The notes beneath the pieces were generated by a model. It searched no databases. It saw only the letters and a list, made by a program, of their open reading frames with translations, and was not told where the DNA came from. The translations under genes and the position numbers were made by a program. From an uncultured Prevotellaceae bacterium (GTDB lineage: Bacteria > Bacteroidota > Bacteroidia > Bacteroidales > Muribaculaceae): 64,000 nucleotides of DNA. The stretch lies in the NCBI GenBank assembly GCA_900318865.1, contig ONMF01000001.1, positions 1 through 64,000 on the forward strand, written 5' to 3'. This document shows, one piece after another, positions 17,685-25,663 of this stretch (position 1 is the stretch's first letter; every line of letters starts with the position of its first letter).

Positions 17685-20243
17685 ATGAAACTTCAAGCAA
17701 ACAACACCAATGCTCCCATCTGGAGAAACGTGACGGTGAAAACCGAACTCCCCGGAAAACTGAAAAAGTTGGAGGAATTGTCTAAAAACCTGTGGTGGGT
17801 CTGGAACAGCGAGGGCAAGACGCTCTTTCACGACCTGGACCGCGACCTGTGGCGCGCAACGGGCGAGAATCCCGTGATGATGCTCCAGAAGATGAGTGCC
17901 GAGCGATTTGAGGAAATCATCAAGGACAAGGCGATGCTGCAACGCATCGACGATGTGTACGACAAGTTCAAGGAATACATGAAAAAGCCCATGCGCACCG
18001 ATTTGCCGTCGGTGTCCTATTTCAGCATGGAGTATGGACTGTGCAACGCCCTGAAAATCTACTCCGGTGGACTGGGCATCCTGGCCGGCGACTATATCAA
18101 GGAGGCCAGTGACCGCTGCGTCAACATGACCGCTGTGGGCTTCTTGTACCGCTACGGATATTTCACGCAGACGCTGTCGATGGACGGCCAGCAGATTGCC
18201 AACTATGAGCCTCAAAACTTCAACCAGCTGCCCATTGAGCCTGTGCTCGACAAGAACGGCCAGCAGATGCTGCTCGAGGTGCCTTATCCCGGCCATGTGG
18301 TTTATGCCAACATCTGGCGTGTGAACGTGGGTCGCATGTGCCTCTATCTGCTCGACACCGATGTGGACCAGAACAGCGAGTACGACCGCCCCATCACTCA
18401 CAAGCTCTATGGCGGCGACTGGGAGAACCGTATCAAGCAAGAGTACCTGCTGGGCATCGGTGGTGTGCTCATGCTCAAGAAACTGGGCATCAAGAATGAG
18501 ATTTATCACTGCAACGAGGGCCATGCCGCGCTGCTCAACCTGCAGCGTCTGGTCGACTATGTGCAGGAAGATGGCTTGAGCTTCAACGAGGCACTGGAGA
18601 TGGTGCGCGCTTCGTCGCTCTACACCGTTCATACGCCCGTGCCTGCAGGCCACGACTACTTCGACGAGGGCCTCTTCGGCAAGTATATGGGTGAGTTCCC
18701 GGCCAAGTTGGGCATCTCGTGGCAAGACCTGATGAACATGGGCCGTGAGAACCCCGACACCAACGAGCGTTTCTCGATGAGCGTGTTCGCGCTGAACACC
18801 ACGCAGGAGTCGAACGGTGTGAGCTGGCTGCACGGCCAGGTGTCGCGCCGCATGTTCCAGGGTGTGTGGAAGGGCTATGCCCCCGAGGAGTCGCACGTGG
18901 GTTATGTCACCAACGGCGTGCACATGCCCACCTGGGCCGCATCGGAGTGGAAGGAATTCTATGCCCAGAAGTTTGGCCCTGACTATCTCGAGGACCAAGG
19001 CATAGAGAAAACCTGGGCTCCCATCCTCTCGGTACCCGATCAGGAAATATGGGATTTGCGCATGCGCCTGAAGAACAAGTTCATCAATTTTGTGAAACGT
19101 GATTTCACGGCCAACTGGCTCAAGAACCAGGGCGACCCCACGCGCATCATGTCGATTGTGGACAAAATCAATCCCAATGCGCTGCTCATCGGCTTTGCCC
19201 GCCGTTTTGCCACCTACAAGCGTGCTTATCTGCTTTTCACCGACTTGGAGCGCCTCAAGAACATTGTGAACAACGAGAAATTCCCCGTTCAGTTCATCTT
19301 TGCCGGCAAGGCGCACCCCGCCGACGGAGCCGGGCAGGACTTGATTAAGCGCATCATCGAAATCTCGAAGATGCCCGAGTTCCTGGGTAAGATTATTTTC
19401 CTTGAGAACTACGACATGACTGTGTCCAAGCGACTCATTACAGGTGTCGACATTTGGCTCAACACGCCCACCCGTCCGCTCGAGGCATCAGGCACATCGG
19501 GCGAGAAGGCCGAGATGAACGGACTGCTCAATTTCTCGGTGCTCGACGGCTGGTGGTACGAGGGTTACCGTGAGGGCGCCGGATGGGCACTCACCGACAA
19601 GCGCACCTACACCGACCAGAGCCAGCAGGACAAGCTCGACGCCGCCACCATCTATTCGATGCTCGAGAACGAGATTATCCCGCTCTACTTTGCCAAGAAC
19701 TCCAAGGGCTATTCGCCCGAGTGGGTGCAGTACATCAAGAACTCCATTGCCCACATCGCCCCCAACTACACGATGTCGCGCATGATGCACGACTACATCG
19801 AGCGCTTCTATGCCCCCGAGGCCGCACGCACCAAGCTCCTCAAGGCCGATGATTACAAGTTGGCCCGCCAGATTGCCGAGTGGAAAGAGCGCGTGGCAAC
19901 CAAGTGGGATGCCATCCACGTGGAAGGCGACATCGAGGTGAGCGACAACCTGCGCAACGCCACCACCAACGGCGAAGGCATCGAGGTGCGCGTGCGCCTC
20001 AACACCGCCGGGCTGGGACGCGACCTGGGCATCGAGATGGTGCTCTACCAGGAGGTTGACGGCGAATCGCGTTTTGTCGAGGCTCTGCCCTTCAAGGTGG
20101 TGGCCGAGGAAGGCGACGTGCTCACCTACGAGCTGCGCGAGGCCGTGCGCTATTCCGGCGTGTTCCGCTACGGATTCCGCGTGTTCCCCTGGAACAACAA
20201 CCTGCCTCACCGTCAGGATTTCGCCTACCTGAAGTGGATTTAA
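17685..20243 (+). CDS. glgP: alpha-glucan (glycogen) phosphorylase, GT35
   Basis: 852 aa, the compact bacterial and archaeal form of the family. It releases glucose 1-phosphate from glycogen or maltodextrin using pyridoxal phosphate. The PLP-lysine segment [14 protein letters not shown] lies near residue 608 within the conserved [11 protein letters not shown] context. An N-terminal domain begins [19 protein letters not shown], and the [10 protein letters not shown] and [13 protein letters not shown] segments (about 125 and 280) are typical. Its product would feed the phosphoglucomutase encoded at 56611..58365. It ends the glycogen operon and is followed by a strong terminator. Confidence 0.95.
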   Translation: MKLQANNTNAPIWRNVTVKTELPGKLKKLEELSKNLWWVWNSEGKTLFHDLDRDLWRATGENPVMMLQKMSAERFEEIIKDKAMLQRIDDVYDKFKEYMKKPMRTDLPSVSYFSMEYGLCNALKIYSGGLGILAGDYIKEASDRCVNMTAVGFLYRYGYFTQTLSMDGQQIANYEPQNFNQLPIEPVLDKNGQQMLLEVPYPGHVVYANIWRVNVGRMCLYLLDTDVDQNSEYDRPITHKLYGGDWENRIKQEYLLGIGGVLMLKKLGIKNEIYHCNEGHAALLNLQRLVDYVQEDGLSFNEALEMVRASSLYTVHTPVPAGHDYFDEGLFGKYMGEFPAKLGISWQDLMNMGRENPDTNERFSMSVFALNTTQESNGVSWLHGQVSRRMFQGVWKGYAPEESHVGYVTNGVHMPTWAASEWKEFYAQKFGPDYLEDQGIEKTWAPILSVPDQEIWDLRMRLKNKFINFVKRDFTANWLKNQGDPTRIMSIVDKINPNALLIGFARRFATYKRAYLLFTDLERLKNIVNNEKFPVQFIFAGKAHPADGAGQDLIKRIIEISKMPEFLGKIIFLENYDMTVSKRLITGVDIWLNTPTRPLEASGTSGEKAEMNGLLNFSVLDGWWYEGYREGAGWALTDKRTYTDQSQQDKLDAATIYSMLENEIIPLYFAKNSKGYSPEWVQYIKNSIAHIAPNYTMSRMMHDYIERFYAPEAARTKLLKADDYKLARQIAEWKERVATKWDAIHVEGDIEVSDNLRNATTNGEGIEVRVRLNTAGLGRDLGIEMVLYQEVDGESRFVEALPFKVVAEEGDVLTYELREAVRYSGVFRYGFRVFPWNNNLPHRQDFAYLKWI

Positions 20244-20271
20244 TCCACCTCGGCAAGCAAATCAACCCTTT

Positions 20272-20315
20272 AAATCAGCCCGCGAGCCTCACCACAGGCC
20301 CGCGGGCTGATTTTT
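20272..20315 (+). terminator. Rho-independent terminator of the glycogen operon
   Basis: A long GC-rich stem (AAATCAGCCCGCG at 20272-20284 pairing with CGCGGGCTGATTT at 20301-20313) is extended by CCT/AGG inside and followed by T residues. Confidence 0.9.
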
Positions 20316-20364
20316 AGTGCAGTGCCATTTGCTTTTTCCATTTTTTATCACTAAGCGTGCACCA

Positions 20365-20605
20365 ACTTAAGCGTTGCCGCAGCGGCGGCACACGGCGCTT
20401 GATGGCATAGTAGGAAGCGTTTTTGTTTTATCCTCACTCTGAAATTAGCCAAAATTTTCATTTAGCAGAAGGACAAAACAGTCAGAAAACGCCTTCGCCT
20501 GCCTGTATACATCCACCCTGCATGAGGGGTCGATATATCGGCAAGGCGTGGGGTGGACTGTTTATTTCTGCAGTGGCGTTTGGCGATGCCTCAGAGTGAA
20601 TAAAC
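20365..20605. other. hairpin-rich noncoding stretch, candidate structured RNA or small inverted-repeat element
   Basis: No convincing gene lies here, but complementarity is dense. A local hairpin is formed at 20369-20400 (AAGCG..GCCGC with GCGGC..CGCTT). An outer pair, 20426-20442 with 20591-20604, has 14 matched bases and a 2-base bulge. Inside it are AAACAGTC (20476-20483) with GACTGTTT (20556-20563) and CGCCTT (20490-20495) with AAGGCG (20543-20548); CCACCC (20513-20518) with GGGTGG (20551-20556) would cross the last stem. TGTATACA and CGATATATCG palindromes are also present. It could be an RNA, a small mobile-element relic or chance. Confidence 0.35.
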
Positions 20606-20828
20606 CAGACAAGTCTCCACGCTGTTCTTTTTTATTAACCCAATATCGTTTATCAGGCCACTATTCGGGAGACTCAACCGGCCAATGTGAGTGTGCGACT
20701 ATGATAAACCGGTTTTGGCTGAAAATTCAACAAATCATTAACAATTTATTTTCTCATAAGCGAGTGCAACAGCATCTTGCCCGGCAGGTCATGGCCCACT
20801 GGTGCGAGGAGGATATTCTTGTGCATGA

Positions 20829-21053
20829 AGTGGCCCGCGCCGCGCCGGGAACTACGACGTGGTTGACAGCGCGCCCTCGGCTTTCTACGAGTTTGACCTG
20901 CTCACCGCCAAAACCAGTGAGGTAATGACCGGGGTGAACGAGCTGAACGTGAATGAGCCCGACGGACCTTACTTCGACCTGCTGGGCCGCCTTGTGAAGG
21001 ATCCCACTCCGGGCATCTACATCCACAATGGACGCAAGGTGATAGTGCGTTAA
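20829..21053 (+). pseudogene. C-terminal remnant of a surface protein with sorting-like tail
   Basis: About 75 codons stay open after a stop at 20826. The peptide (YDVVDSAPSAFYEFDLL and onward) ends YFDLLGRLVKDPTPGIYIHN-GRKVIVR. The final part matches the type IX-like tail of many Prevotella and Muribaculaceae exported proteins, normally at the end of proteins of several hundred residues. There is no start codon of quality or signal peptide, so I read it as the stub of a deleted gene. A terminator-like hairpin follows directly. Confidence 0.55.
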
Positions 21054-21096
21054 GAAACGCGACACACACACCTTTCTTCTTAATAGTTTTAAAGTG

Positions 21097-21131
21097 ACGA
21101 GGGACTGCCGGTGATGGCAGCCCCTCGTTTG
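21097..21131 (+). terminator. terminator-like hairpin after the surface-protein remnant
   Basis: ACGAGGG and CTGCC (21097-21109) pair with GGCAG and CCCTCGT (21116-21128) and are followed by TTTGTT. It lies just past the remnant, in the gap facing the convergent lipoprotein gene. Confidence 0.65.
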
Positions 21132-21160
21132 TTCTGATGCGTGCGGATGTTGTGGCTGTA

Positions 21161-21769
21161 TCAGCGGGATGGGGCCGTGATGGGCACGGCGGGCCATCCG
21201 AAGTCTTGGTAGCAGGTCACGTTCAGCCCGTTTTGGCTCACATAGCGGGCAATGGCCGCGCTCCGCGCTTGCTTGCGCCCATTCTCGTCGGCTACCCACG
21301 CTCTGTATTGGTCGTAGTACTCGCCGAAAATCCGCTTGGCGCTGGGGTCGAAGTCCGAGCCGTCGGCCACTTGCTGCATGCCGGTGACTTCGTAGCCTGC
21401 ATCGGTGCTGCGCAGCAAAAGCATGCCCGAATGGTTGCCGCCCGATGTGGTCTTGAGAGTGTCGCCGGCCACATTGTAGTTCATGACCCAGAAATCGCCC
21501 CACACTTTGATGGAGTCGGGGTTGCTGTCGCGGGTGGCAATGATGTGACATTCGGGGATGCACAAGGCGGCTTTTTCGTAATGGCTGCCGATGGAGTCGA
21601 TGAGATAGCGCTCGATGGCATGCTCCATGGTGATGGGTTGTGCAGGTGCTTGCATTGTGGTGTCGGCGGCATGGCCGCTGGTGTGGGTGGCTTGGTTGCG
21701 GCACGAGGTGGTGCTGATGACCGCAACGGCTGCCATCACGGCACTGAAATTTTTCAATAAAGTCTTCAT
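21161..21769 (-). CDS. putative lipoprotein of unknown function
   Basis: 202 aa from the ATG at 21769. An upstream in-frame extension exists, but it overlaps the remains of an AraC regulator and lacks a signal. The start MKTLLKNFSA leads a hydrophobic stretch and a cysteine at 23 (ISTTSC), an imperfect lipobox, so the mature protein may be lipid-anchored. The rest is soluble (for example HAIERYLIDSIGSHYEKA and VWGDFWVMNYNVAGDTL), and I do not recognise a catalytic motif. It lies directly after the broken regulator gene, perhaps as its former target. Confidence 0.7.
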   Translation of the reverse strand: MKTLLKNFSAVMAAVAVISTTSCRNQATHTSGHAADTTMQAPAQPITMEHAIERYLIDSIGSHYEKAALCIPECHIIATRDSNPDSIKVWGDFWVMNYNVAGDTLKTTSGGNHSGMLLLRSTDAGYEVTGMQQVADGSDFDPSAKRIFGEYYDQYRAWVADENGRKQARSAAIARYVSQNGLNVTCYQDFGWPAVPITAPSR

Positions 21770-21770
21770 G

Positions 21771-22243
21771 TTAGTGTTGTATTTTAGGAGTTGATATTGG
21801 ACTGGGATGGATGCGGATTCGGTTTTTTTCGCGGTACGCTCGGGGCGATATGCCTTTGAGTCGGGAAAAGAAGTGGGTGAAGGCCGCCGGTTCGGCGAAG
21901 TGCAATTGACTGGCAATCTGGCTGACACTCAATGATGTGGAGCTCAGCAGATAGGATGCCTCCATCATCAGCATCTGGTTGATGAAGTCAATGACCGTAC
22001 GGCCAGTCCGGGCGAATAAATGTAAAGGTTGCCCCGCTCAATCTTGATTTCGTCGCCGTTATAGTTCATCGTGAGCCATCCCCGGGTCACCAGCGTGAAC
22101 GTGTAGCAAGCCAGAAAACCCTGCGTGATATTGGTGCGCCGGGTCATCCGGGCATCGCTCTCGGTGCAGAGCACTTTGCCGTCCCAATCGTCGGTGGGGT
22201 CAGGCCCCATTGTCAGGTTCCACCAGTCTTTTAGTTTATACAT
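21771..22243 (-). pseudogene. AraC-family regulator broken by an internal deletion and frameshift
   Basis: The N-terminal part starts at 22243 (MYKLKDWWNLTMGPD) and reads as the cupin-like sensor domain for about 75 codons (to NLYIYSPG near 22015). Sequence then continues in another frame with GRTVIDFINQMLMMEASYLL and a complete second AraC helix-turn-helix (LSVSQIASQLHFAEPAAFTHFF, then SRLKGISPRAYR), ending at 21771. Full AraC regulators are about 290 aa; here only about 157 codons remain, so roughly 130 codons between the cupin and the HTH are gone. The promoter-like TATCTTTG at 22248-22255 is nearly adjacent to the ATG. One base separates the stop from the lipoprotein ATG. Confidence 0.7.
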
Positions 22244-22330
22244 GGTGCAAAGATACAAATAAAAATCACATTGTGCGCTTTCAATCAAGTTTTGTGCGTA
22301 TAGTCTTCGCTTATTATCAATTATAAGTAG

Positions 22331-22338
22331 TAAATTTG
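22331..22338 (+). promoter_or_regulatory. -7 box ahead of the small frameshifted gene
   Basis: TAAATTTG matches the TAnnTTTG consensus 37 bases before the ATG at 22375. There is no clear -33 TTTG at standard spacing. Confidence 0.5.
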
Positions 22339-22374
22339 CACTATCTAACGTTAATAACAAAATTAAACTGAATT

Positions 22375-22681
22375 ATGGACGCAAAAAAATCGATTGAAGC
22401 ACTTCAATTTTTTGCCACCGGATTGACCGAGGGCGCACTGGAGATGATTGAGAAGATTGGCGTGCAGAATTGGTTGTTCACCCAAGTGTGAAAACGCCTT
22501 CCCCGTTATGAAAGAGAAAGTTCTTCAAGCCATGCGCGAAGCCGGCAAGCCGGTTTCGGCCGGCGACGTGACCAAGGCACTGGGTGCCGACCGCAAGGAG
22601 GTTGACAAGGCATTTGCCGAGTTGAAAAAGGAGGGTGCCATCGTGTCGCCCGTCCGCTGCAAGTGGGAGCCCGCCAAGTAA
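22375..22681 (+). pseudogene. small winged-helix-like protein gene with apparent +1 frameshift
   Basis: The first frame starts at 22375 (MDAKKSIEALQFFATG, to NWLFTQV) and stops at 22491 after 38 codons. A second frame overlaps it and continues as CENAFPVMKEKVLQAMREAG, then ADRKEVDKAFAELKKEGAIV and a basic CKWEPAK end at 22681. Removing one base at about 22487-22489 (CAA-G-TGT) joins them into a smooth protein of about 102 aa. The C-terminal half resembles a small winged helix (helix-helix-helix-beta hairpin) as in DNA-binding or SMC-associated small proteins. If the second half is made alone it would start at 22508 (58 aa). The alternatives are a real mutation, a sequencing error or programmed frameshifting. 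Confidence 0.55.
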
Positions 22682-22744
22682 TTTACTGTTCATGAGGGAG
22701 TGCCCCGCGACATGTGCTTCGTCGTCACTCCTGTTTTATTTATT

Positions 22745-23410
22745 ATGATGAAACGAATTATTATTATCGACGGCGGTCCGCGCAAGGCGATGAACACCGC
22801 AGCCATGCTCAGTAGCATAGCCCAAGGTGTGAAGTCGGTGAGCGACCAGATTGAAGTGAAAACCGTAAGACTCTATGAGCTCAACTACAAGGGTTGCATG
22901 TCGTGCCTGCTGTGCAAACTGAAGGGGAGGGTGTCGAATGTGTGCAAATTCAAAGACGCACTCACCCCTGTGCTGCAAGAAATTGCCGAGGCCGATGGAC
23001 TGGTGATGGGCTCGCCCATCTACTTCAGCGAGGTGACCGCCCAGCTGCGCGCCTTGCTGGAGCGCCTGATATTTCCCTGGCTGTCCTACAATGATTACAG
23101 TCTCACCGTGCCCAAGCGTATGCCGGTGTTGCTCACCTATACCATGAACGCTACCGCCGAGCAGGCAAAAACGGGCGCTTATCAGTACATGGGCATCATC
23201 GAGAACAGCCTGATGCGAGCCATGGGCGACGTGGAGCACGTGGATGCTTATTACACCTATCAGGTGAAGAATTACGATCTCTTCGAGATGGCATCTTTCC
23301 CCGAACAGGCAAAGCGCCAATATCGCGACGAGCATTGGGACACCGATTTGCAGCGTGCCCGCGAGGCCGGTCGCCGAATGGCCCAAAAAATCTTGTCGTC
23401 TGAAAAATAA
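22745..23410 (+). CDS. flavodoxin-fold NAD(P)H-dependent oxidoreductase (iron-sulfur flavoprotein-like)
   Basis: About 222 aa from MMKRIIII (22745) or 221 from the next ATG (22748); an earlier in-frame ATG at 22700 gives an unnatural N-terminus. The fold matches NADPH-dependent FMN reductase: an FMN phosphate loop near IIDGGPRKAMNTAAM, a Cys-rich segment GCMSCLLCKLKG (about 53-64) and GSPIYFSEVTAQLRALLERL (about 94-113). Such proteins use FMN to reduce small molecules or quinones in the cytoplasm; the Cys pair could hold an Fe-S cluster or act in redox chemistry. It stands alone, followed by the small Cys protein. Confidence 0.82.
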   Translation: MMKRIIIIDGGPRKAMNTAAMLSSIAQGVKSVSDQIEVKTVRLYELNYKGCMSCLLCKLKGRVSNVCKFKDALTPVLQEIAEADGLVMGSPIYFSEVTAQLRALLERLIFPWLSYNDYSLTVPKRMPVLLTYTMNATAEQAKTGAYQYMGIIENSLMRAMGDVEHVDAYYTYQVKNYDLFEMASFPEQAKRQYRDEHWDTDLQRAREAGRRMAQKILSSEK

Positions 23411-23433
23411 CCACTTTTTCTAAATTGTCTATT

Positions 23434-23619
23434 ATGGCACACGCATGCGAAAACTGTAAATTCCGCGCCCATTATGATGCCAAACCCCATTCGGTGTTGG
23501 GGCGGTTTTGGCGGTGGCACATCAATTTCTGTCCGGGCTGGAAGGCTTATTTCACATCTTTGCCCAAACAGCGGCAAGACGAAATGCGGCAGCACTATCA
23601 ATTCACTAAGTATCAATGA
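23434..23619 (+). CDS. small conserved Cys-containing protein
   Basis: 61 aa. CENCKFRAHYD near the N-terminus has a Cys-x2-Cys pair, and a third Cys lies in INFCPGWKAYFTSLP. The Trp/Arg-rich centre (LGRFWRWH) is unusual. I recall similar short proteins as conserved unknowns in Bacteroides. The stop overlaps the ATG of the ZIP transporter gene (ATGA), so the two are translationally coupled; a metal-related role (zinc or iron handling) is a reasonable but unproven inference. The start at 23434 was chosen over an ATG three codons upstream because of family pattern. Confidence 0.7.
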   Translation: MAHACENCKFRAHYDAKPHSVLGRFWRWHINFCPGWKAYFTSLPKQRQDEMRQHYQFTKYQ

Positions 23620-24395
23620 CTACGATAGCGGTCGCTCTGCTCATACCCCTGCTGGGCACCATGCTCGGCTCGGCCTTTGTGTTCCTGATGAAAGGAGCCA
23701 TGCCCGACCGGGTGCAAAAATCGTTGCTGGGATTTGCATCGGGGGTGATGGTGGCGGCCTCGGTGTGGTCGTTGCTCATACCTGCCATGGAGATGGAGGC
23801 CGGCCGGGGTGCGTGGTCGGTGCTGCCTGCGGCGGCAGGTTTTCTGGCAGGTATCGCGTTCTTGTTACTGATTGATGATGTGACGCCCCACCTCCATCTG
23901 GGTTCAGAGCATCCCGAGGGGCCGCGCTCGAAATTGTCGCGCACGAGCATGCTGGCCCTTGCCGTCACCATTCATAATCTGCCCGAGGGCATGGCCGTGG
24001 GCGTGGTGCTTGCCGGTGCCGCACAGGGCAGTGCAGGTATCACGCTGGCATCGGCAGTGGCAGTGTCGGTGGGAATCGCTATCCAAAACATTCCAGAAGG
24101 TGCCATTATTTCCATGCCCATGCGTGCGGCGGGCAACACACGCTGGCGGTCGTTTGTCATCGGGAGCTTGAGTGGTGCGGTGGAGCCCGTGGGAGGCTTG
24201 GCGGTAGTCTTGCTGGCCTCGGTGCTCACTCCGTTACTTCCTTATTTGCTGGCCTTTGCGGCCGGTGCAATGTTCTATGTAGTAGTGGAAGAATTGATTC
24301 CCGAGGCATCGACCGGACATCACACCAATCTGAGCACCATCGGCTTCGCCGTAGGCTTTGTGCTGATGATGGTCCTCGATGTGGTGATGGGATGA
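23616..24395 (+). CDS. ZIP-family divalent metal transporter
   Basis: 259 aa, about eight transmembrane segments. ZIP proteins import Zn2+ and related metals across the inner membrane. The two metal-site motifs are present: HNLPEGMAVGV in the fourth and QNIPEGAIISMPM in the fifth helix region, and EELIPEA in a later helix. A short His-containing loop (PHLHLGSEHPEG, about 91-102) precedes TM4. Closest in type to ZupT/GufA-like bacterial carriers. It is coupled by ATGA to the upstream small Cys protein. It converges with the LuxR-type gene, whose stop is only 6 bases away. Confidence 0.92.
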   Translation: MTTIAVALLIPLLGTMLGSAFVFLMKGAMPDRVQKSLLGFASGVMVAASVWSLLIPAMEMEAGRGAWSVLPAAAGFLAGIAFLLLIDDVTPHLHLGSEHPEGPRSKLSRTSMLALAVTIHNLPEGMAVGVVLAGAAQGSAGITLASAVAVSVGIAIQNIPEGAIISMPMRAAGNTRWRSFVIGSLSGAVEPVGGLAVVLLASVLTPLLPYLLAFAAGAMFYVVVEELIPEASTGHHTNLSTIGFAVGFVLMMVLDVVMG

Positions 24396-24401
24396 TGTGA
24401 C

Positions 24402-24947
24402 TCAATGGGGGGTGACCAGGCCGTTCATCATGGCATAGAATGTTAATCCGCTCACACTCTTAATGCCGAGCTTGGCCGTGATGTTTTTGCGGTGGGTGAG
24501 AACGGTGTTGAGGCTGATGGCTAATTTGTCGGCTATCTCTTTGTTGATGTGGCCCGATGCTATAAGCCGCAGCACTTCGACCTCGCGTTGCGACAACACG
24601 CCCGATGCCGATGCTTGTTCGTCGCCCGACTCAAAGAAATAAACCAGAGCGTTGATAATTTGTGTGCGGTCGGCATCGGCAGCTATTGTGCGCAAATCTC
24701 CGTTGTCGGGTGCCACTCGATGGCTGGTGATAACGAGTGTGCGTGACTGCCGTGGCAGGAAAAAACGCACATTGGCCACAAAATGGTCGCTGTCGACGAC
24801 GATGCAGTCGACTTTGTCGGCCGTGGCGGTGATTTCATCGACCGTGCCCACAATGCGTGCGTCGATGTCAAAAACATCGAGCAAGAGCGTGTGCATGCGG
24901 TCGGCAAGCGACACGTCGGTCAGCAAGATGCATGCATGATGGGTCAT
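24402..24947 (-). CDS. LuxR-type helix-turn-helix transcriptional regulator
   Basis: 181 aa. The C-terminal LuxR/FixJ DNA-binding domain (about 117-178) is clear: LSQREVEVLRLIASGHINKEIA, then LAISLNTVLTHRKNITAKLG. The N-terminal about 110 residues resemble a receiver fold (ACILLTDV start, IVVDSDHF strand), but acid-pocket residues are poorly conserved and it may not be phosphorylated. The ATG overlaps the stop of the upstream hemerythrin-like gene (ATGA), implying that the sensor-like protein and the regulator are made together. It is the last gene of a long minus-strand run. Confidence 0.85.
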   Translation of the reverse strand: MTHHACILLTDVSLADRMHTLLLDVFDIDARIVGTVDEITATADKVDCIVVDSDHFVANVRFFLPRQSRTLVITSHRVAPDNGDLRTIAADADRTQIINALVYFFESGDEQASASGVLSQREVEVLRLIASGHINKEIADKLAISLNTVLTHRKNITAKLGIKSVSGLTFYAMMNGLVTPH

Positions 24948-25645
24948 GATTCAGATTGCCGGGCCAGCGCTGCAGCCAGTGGCCGCAAAATGCGGTTGCG
25001 GATGCGGTTGTTTTGCCTGATGTCTTTTTTCAAATTAACCAGCGCGGTAAGCACAGCATAGGCAAGATTGTTGTCAAAATCACCCTTCAGGTGAATAATG
25101 AACATATTGATCAGGTCGTCAATCTTATCTTCAATGGTGTCGCTTCCTTCATCAAATTGTTCGACTCTTGTATCGGTTGCGCAGCCATCGGTGTTATGTT
25201 CCAAGGCCAGCACCTCGGGAAACCAGCGGCTGTTGTCATCGGCAATGCGCTTGAGCAGTTCGCCTTTCACTTCGTTGAAAAAGGTGAGTATCAGCGCCAG
25301 GTTGTTCTCTCCGTCATCGGTTTTGCTGATGAGGAAGTGGAAGTGGCGTTCAATGTTGGGTATCTGAAATCGCTCGTAGTAGACGTTGGTCATGCGCAGG
25401 TAGTTGATGATTTCCTTTGCGCCGAACGATGCCATGATACGCTCGGGGAAATAATCCTCGTGCAAATAAGTATTGATGATGGCTACGAAAAAGTCGCGGT
25501 CGATATTCTTGCAGTCGCAAATTTTGGCGATGTTGCTGTCGCCCACACCCAAGCGAATGCCGAATCGGTTGAGCACAGTTACCACAGCGGGCTCGTCGAC
25601 AATGATGTCGCTTAACTTGCTGTCAACGCTTGCAAATGTTTTCAT
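24944..25645 (-). CDS. hemerythrin-fold protein (YtfE/ScdA-like) with missing iron ligands
   Basis: 233 aa. The first 60 residues (LSDIIVDEPAVVTVLNRFGI) resemble the DUF542-like N-terminus of ScdA/YtfE iron-sulfur repair proteins; the rest resembles a four-helix hemerythrin bundle. Against the family pattern I recall, ligand positions look replaced: THxYY reads TNVYY (N87), the Hxx(x)E helix reads KRIADDNSRWFP (about 132-143), and the last helix reads DIRQNNRIRNRIL. H101, H103, H150 and H185 remain but are not in the standard spacing. A di-iron centre is therefore doubtful, and the protein may sense rather than react. It is coupled to the LuxR regulator and 18 bases after the cyclo-ligase gene. 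Confidence 0.7.
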   Translation of the reverse strand: MKTFASVDSKLSDIIVDEPAVVTVLNRFGIRLGVGDSNIAKICDCKNIDRDFFVAIINTYLHEDYFPERIMASFGAKEIINYLRMTNVYYERFQIPNIERHFHFLISKTDDGENNLALILTFFNEVKGELLKRIADDNSRWFPEVLALEHNTDGCATDTRVEQFDEGSDTIEDKIDDLINMFIIHLKGDFDNNLAYAVLTALVNLKKDIRQNNRIRNRILRPLAAALARQSES

Positions 25646-25663
25646 GATAGTGTGATGAATAGA

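Noticed and set aside
17670..19316. 548-codon open frame antisense to the glucan phosphorylase
   Set aside because: It is a shadow of glgP, whose PLP motif and other segments are intact; no domain is seen in the antisense product.
20548..20925. 125-codon frame over the structured region
   Set aside because: No start signal, no recognisable motif, and it overlaps the surface-protein remnant in another frame; hairpin content better explains the region.
21770..21928. N-terminal extension of the lipoprotein
   Set aside because: It covers the AraC HTH in another frame and lacks a signal; the start at 21769 has a proper signal peptide.
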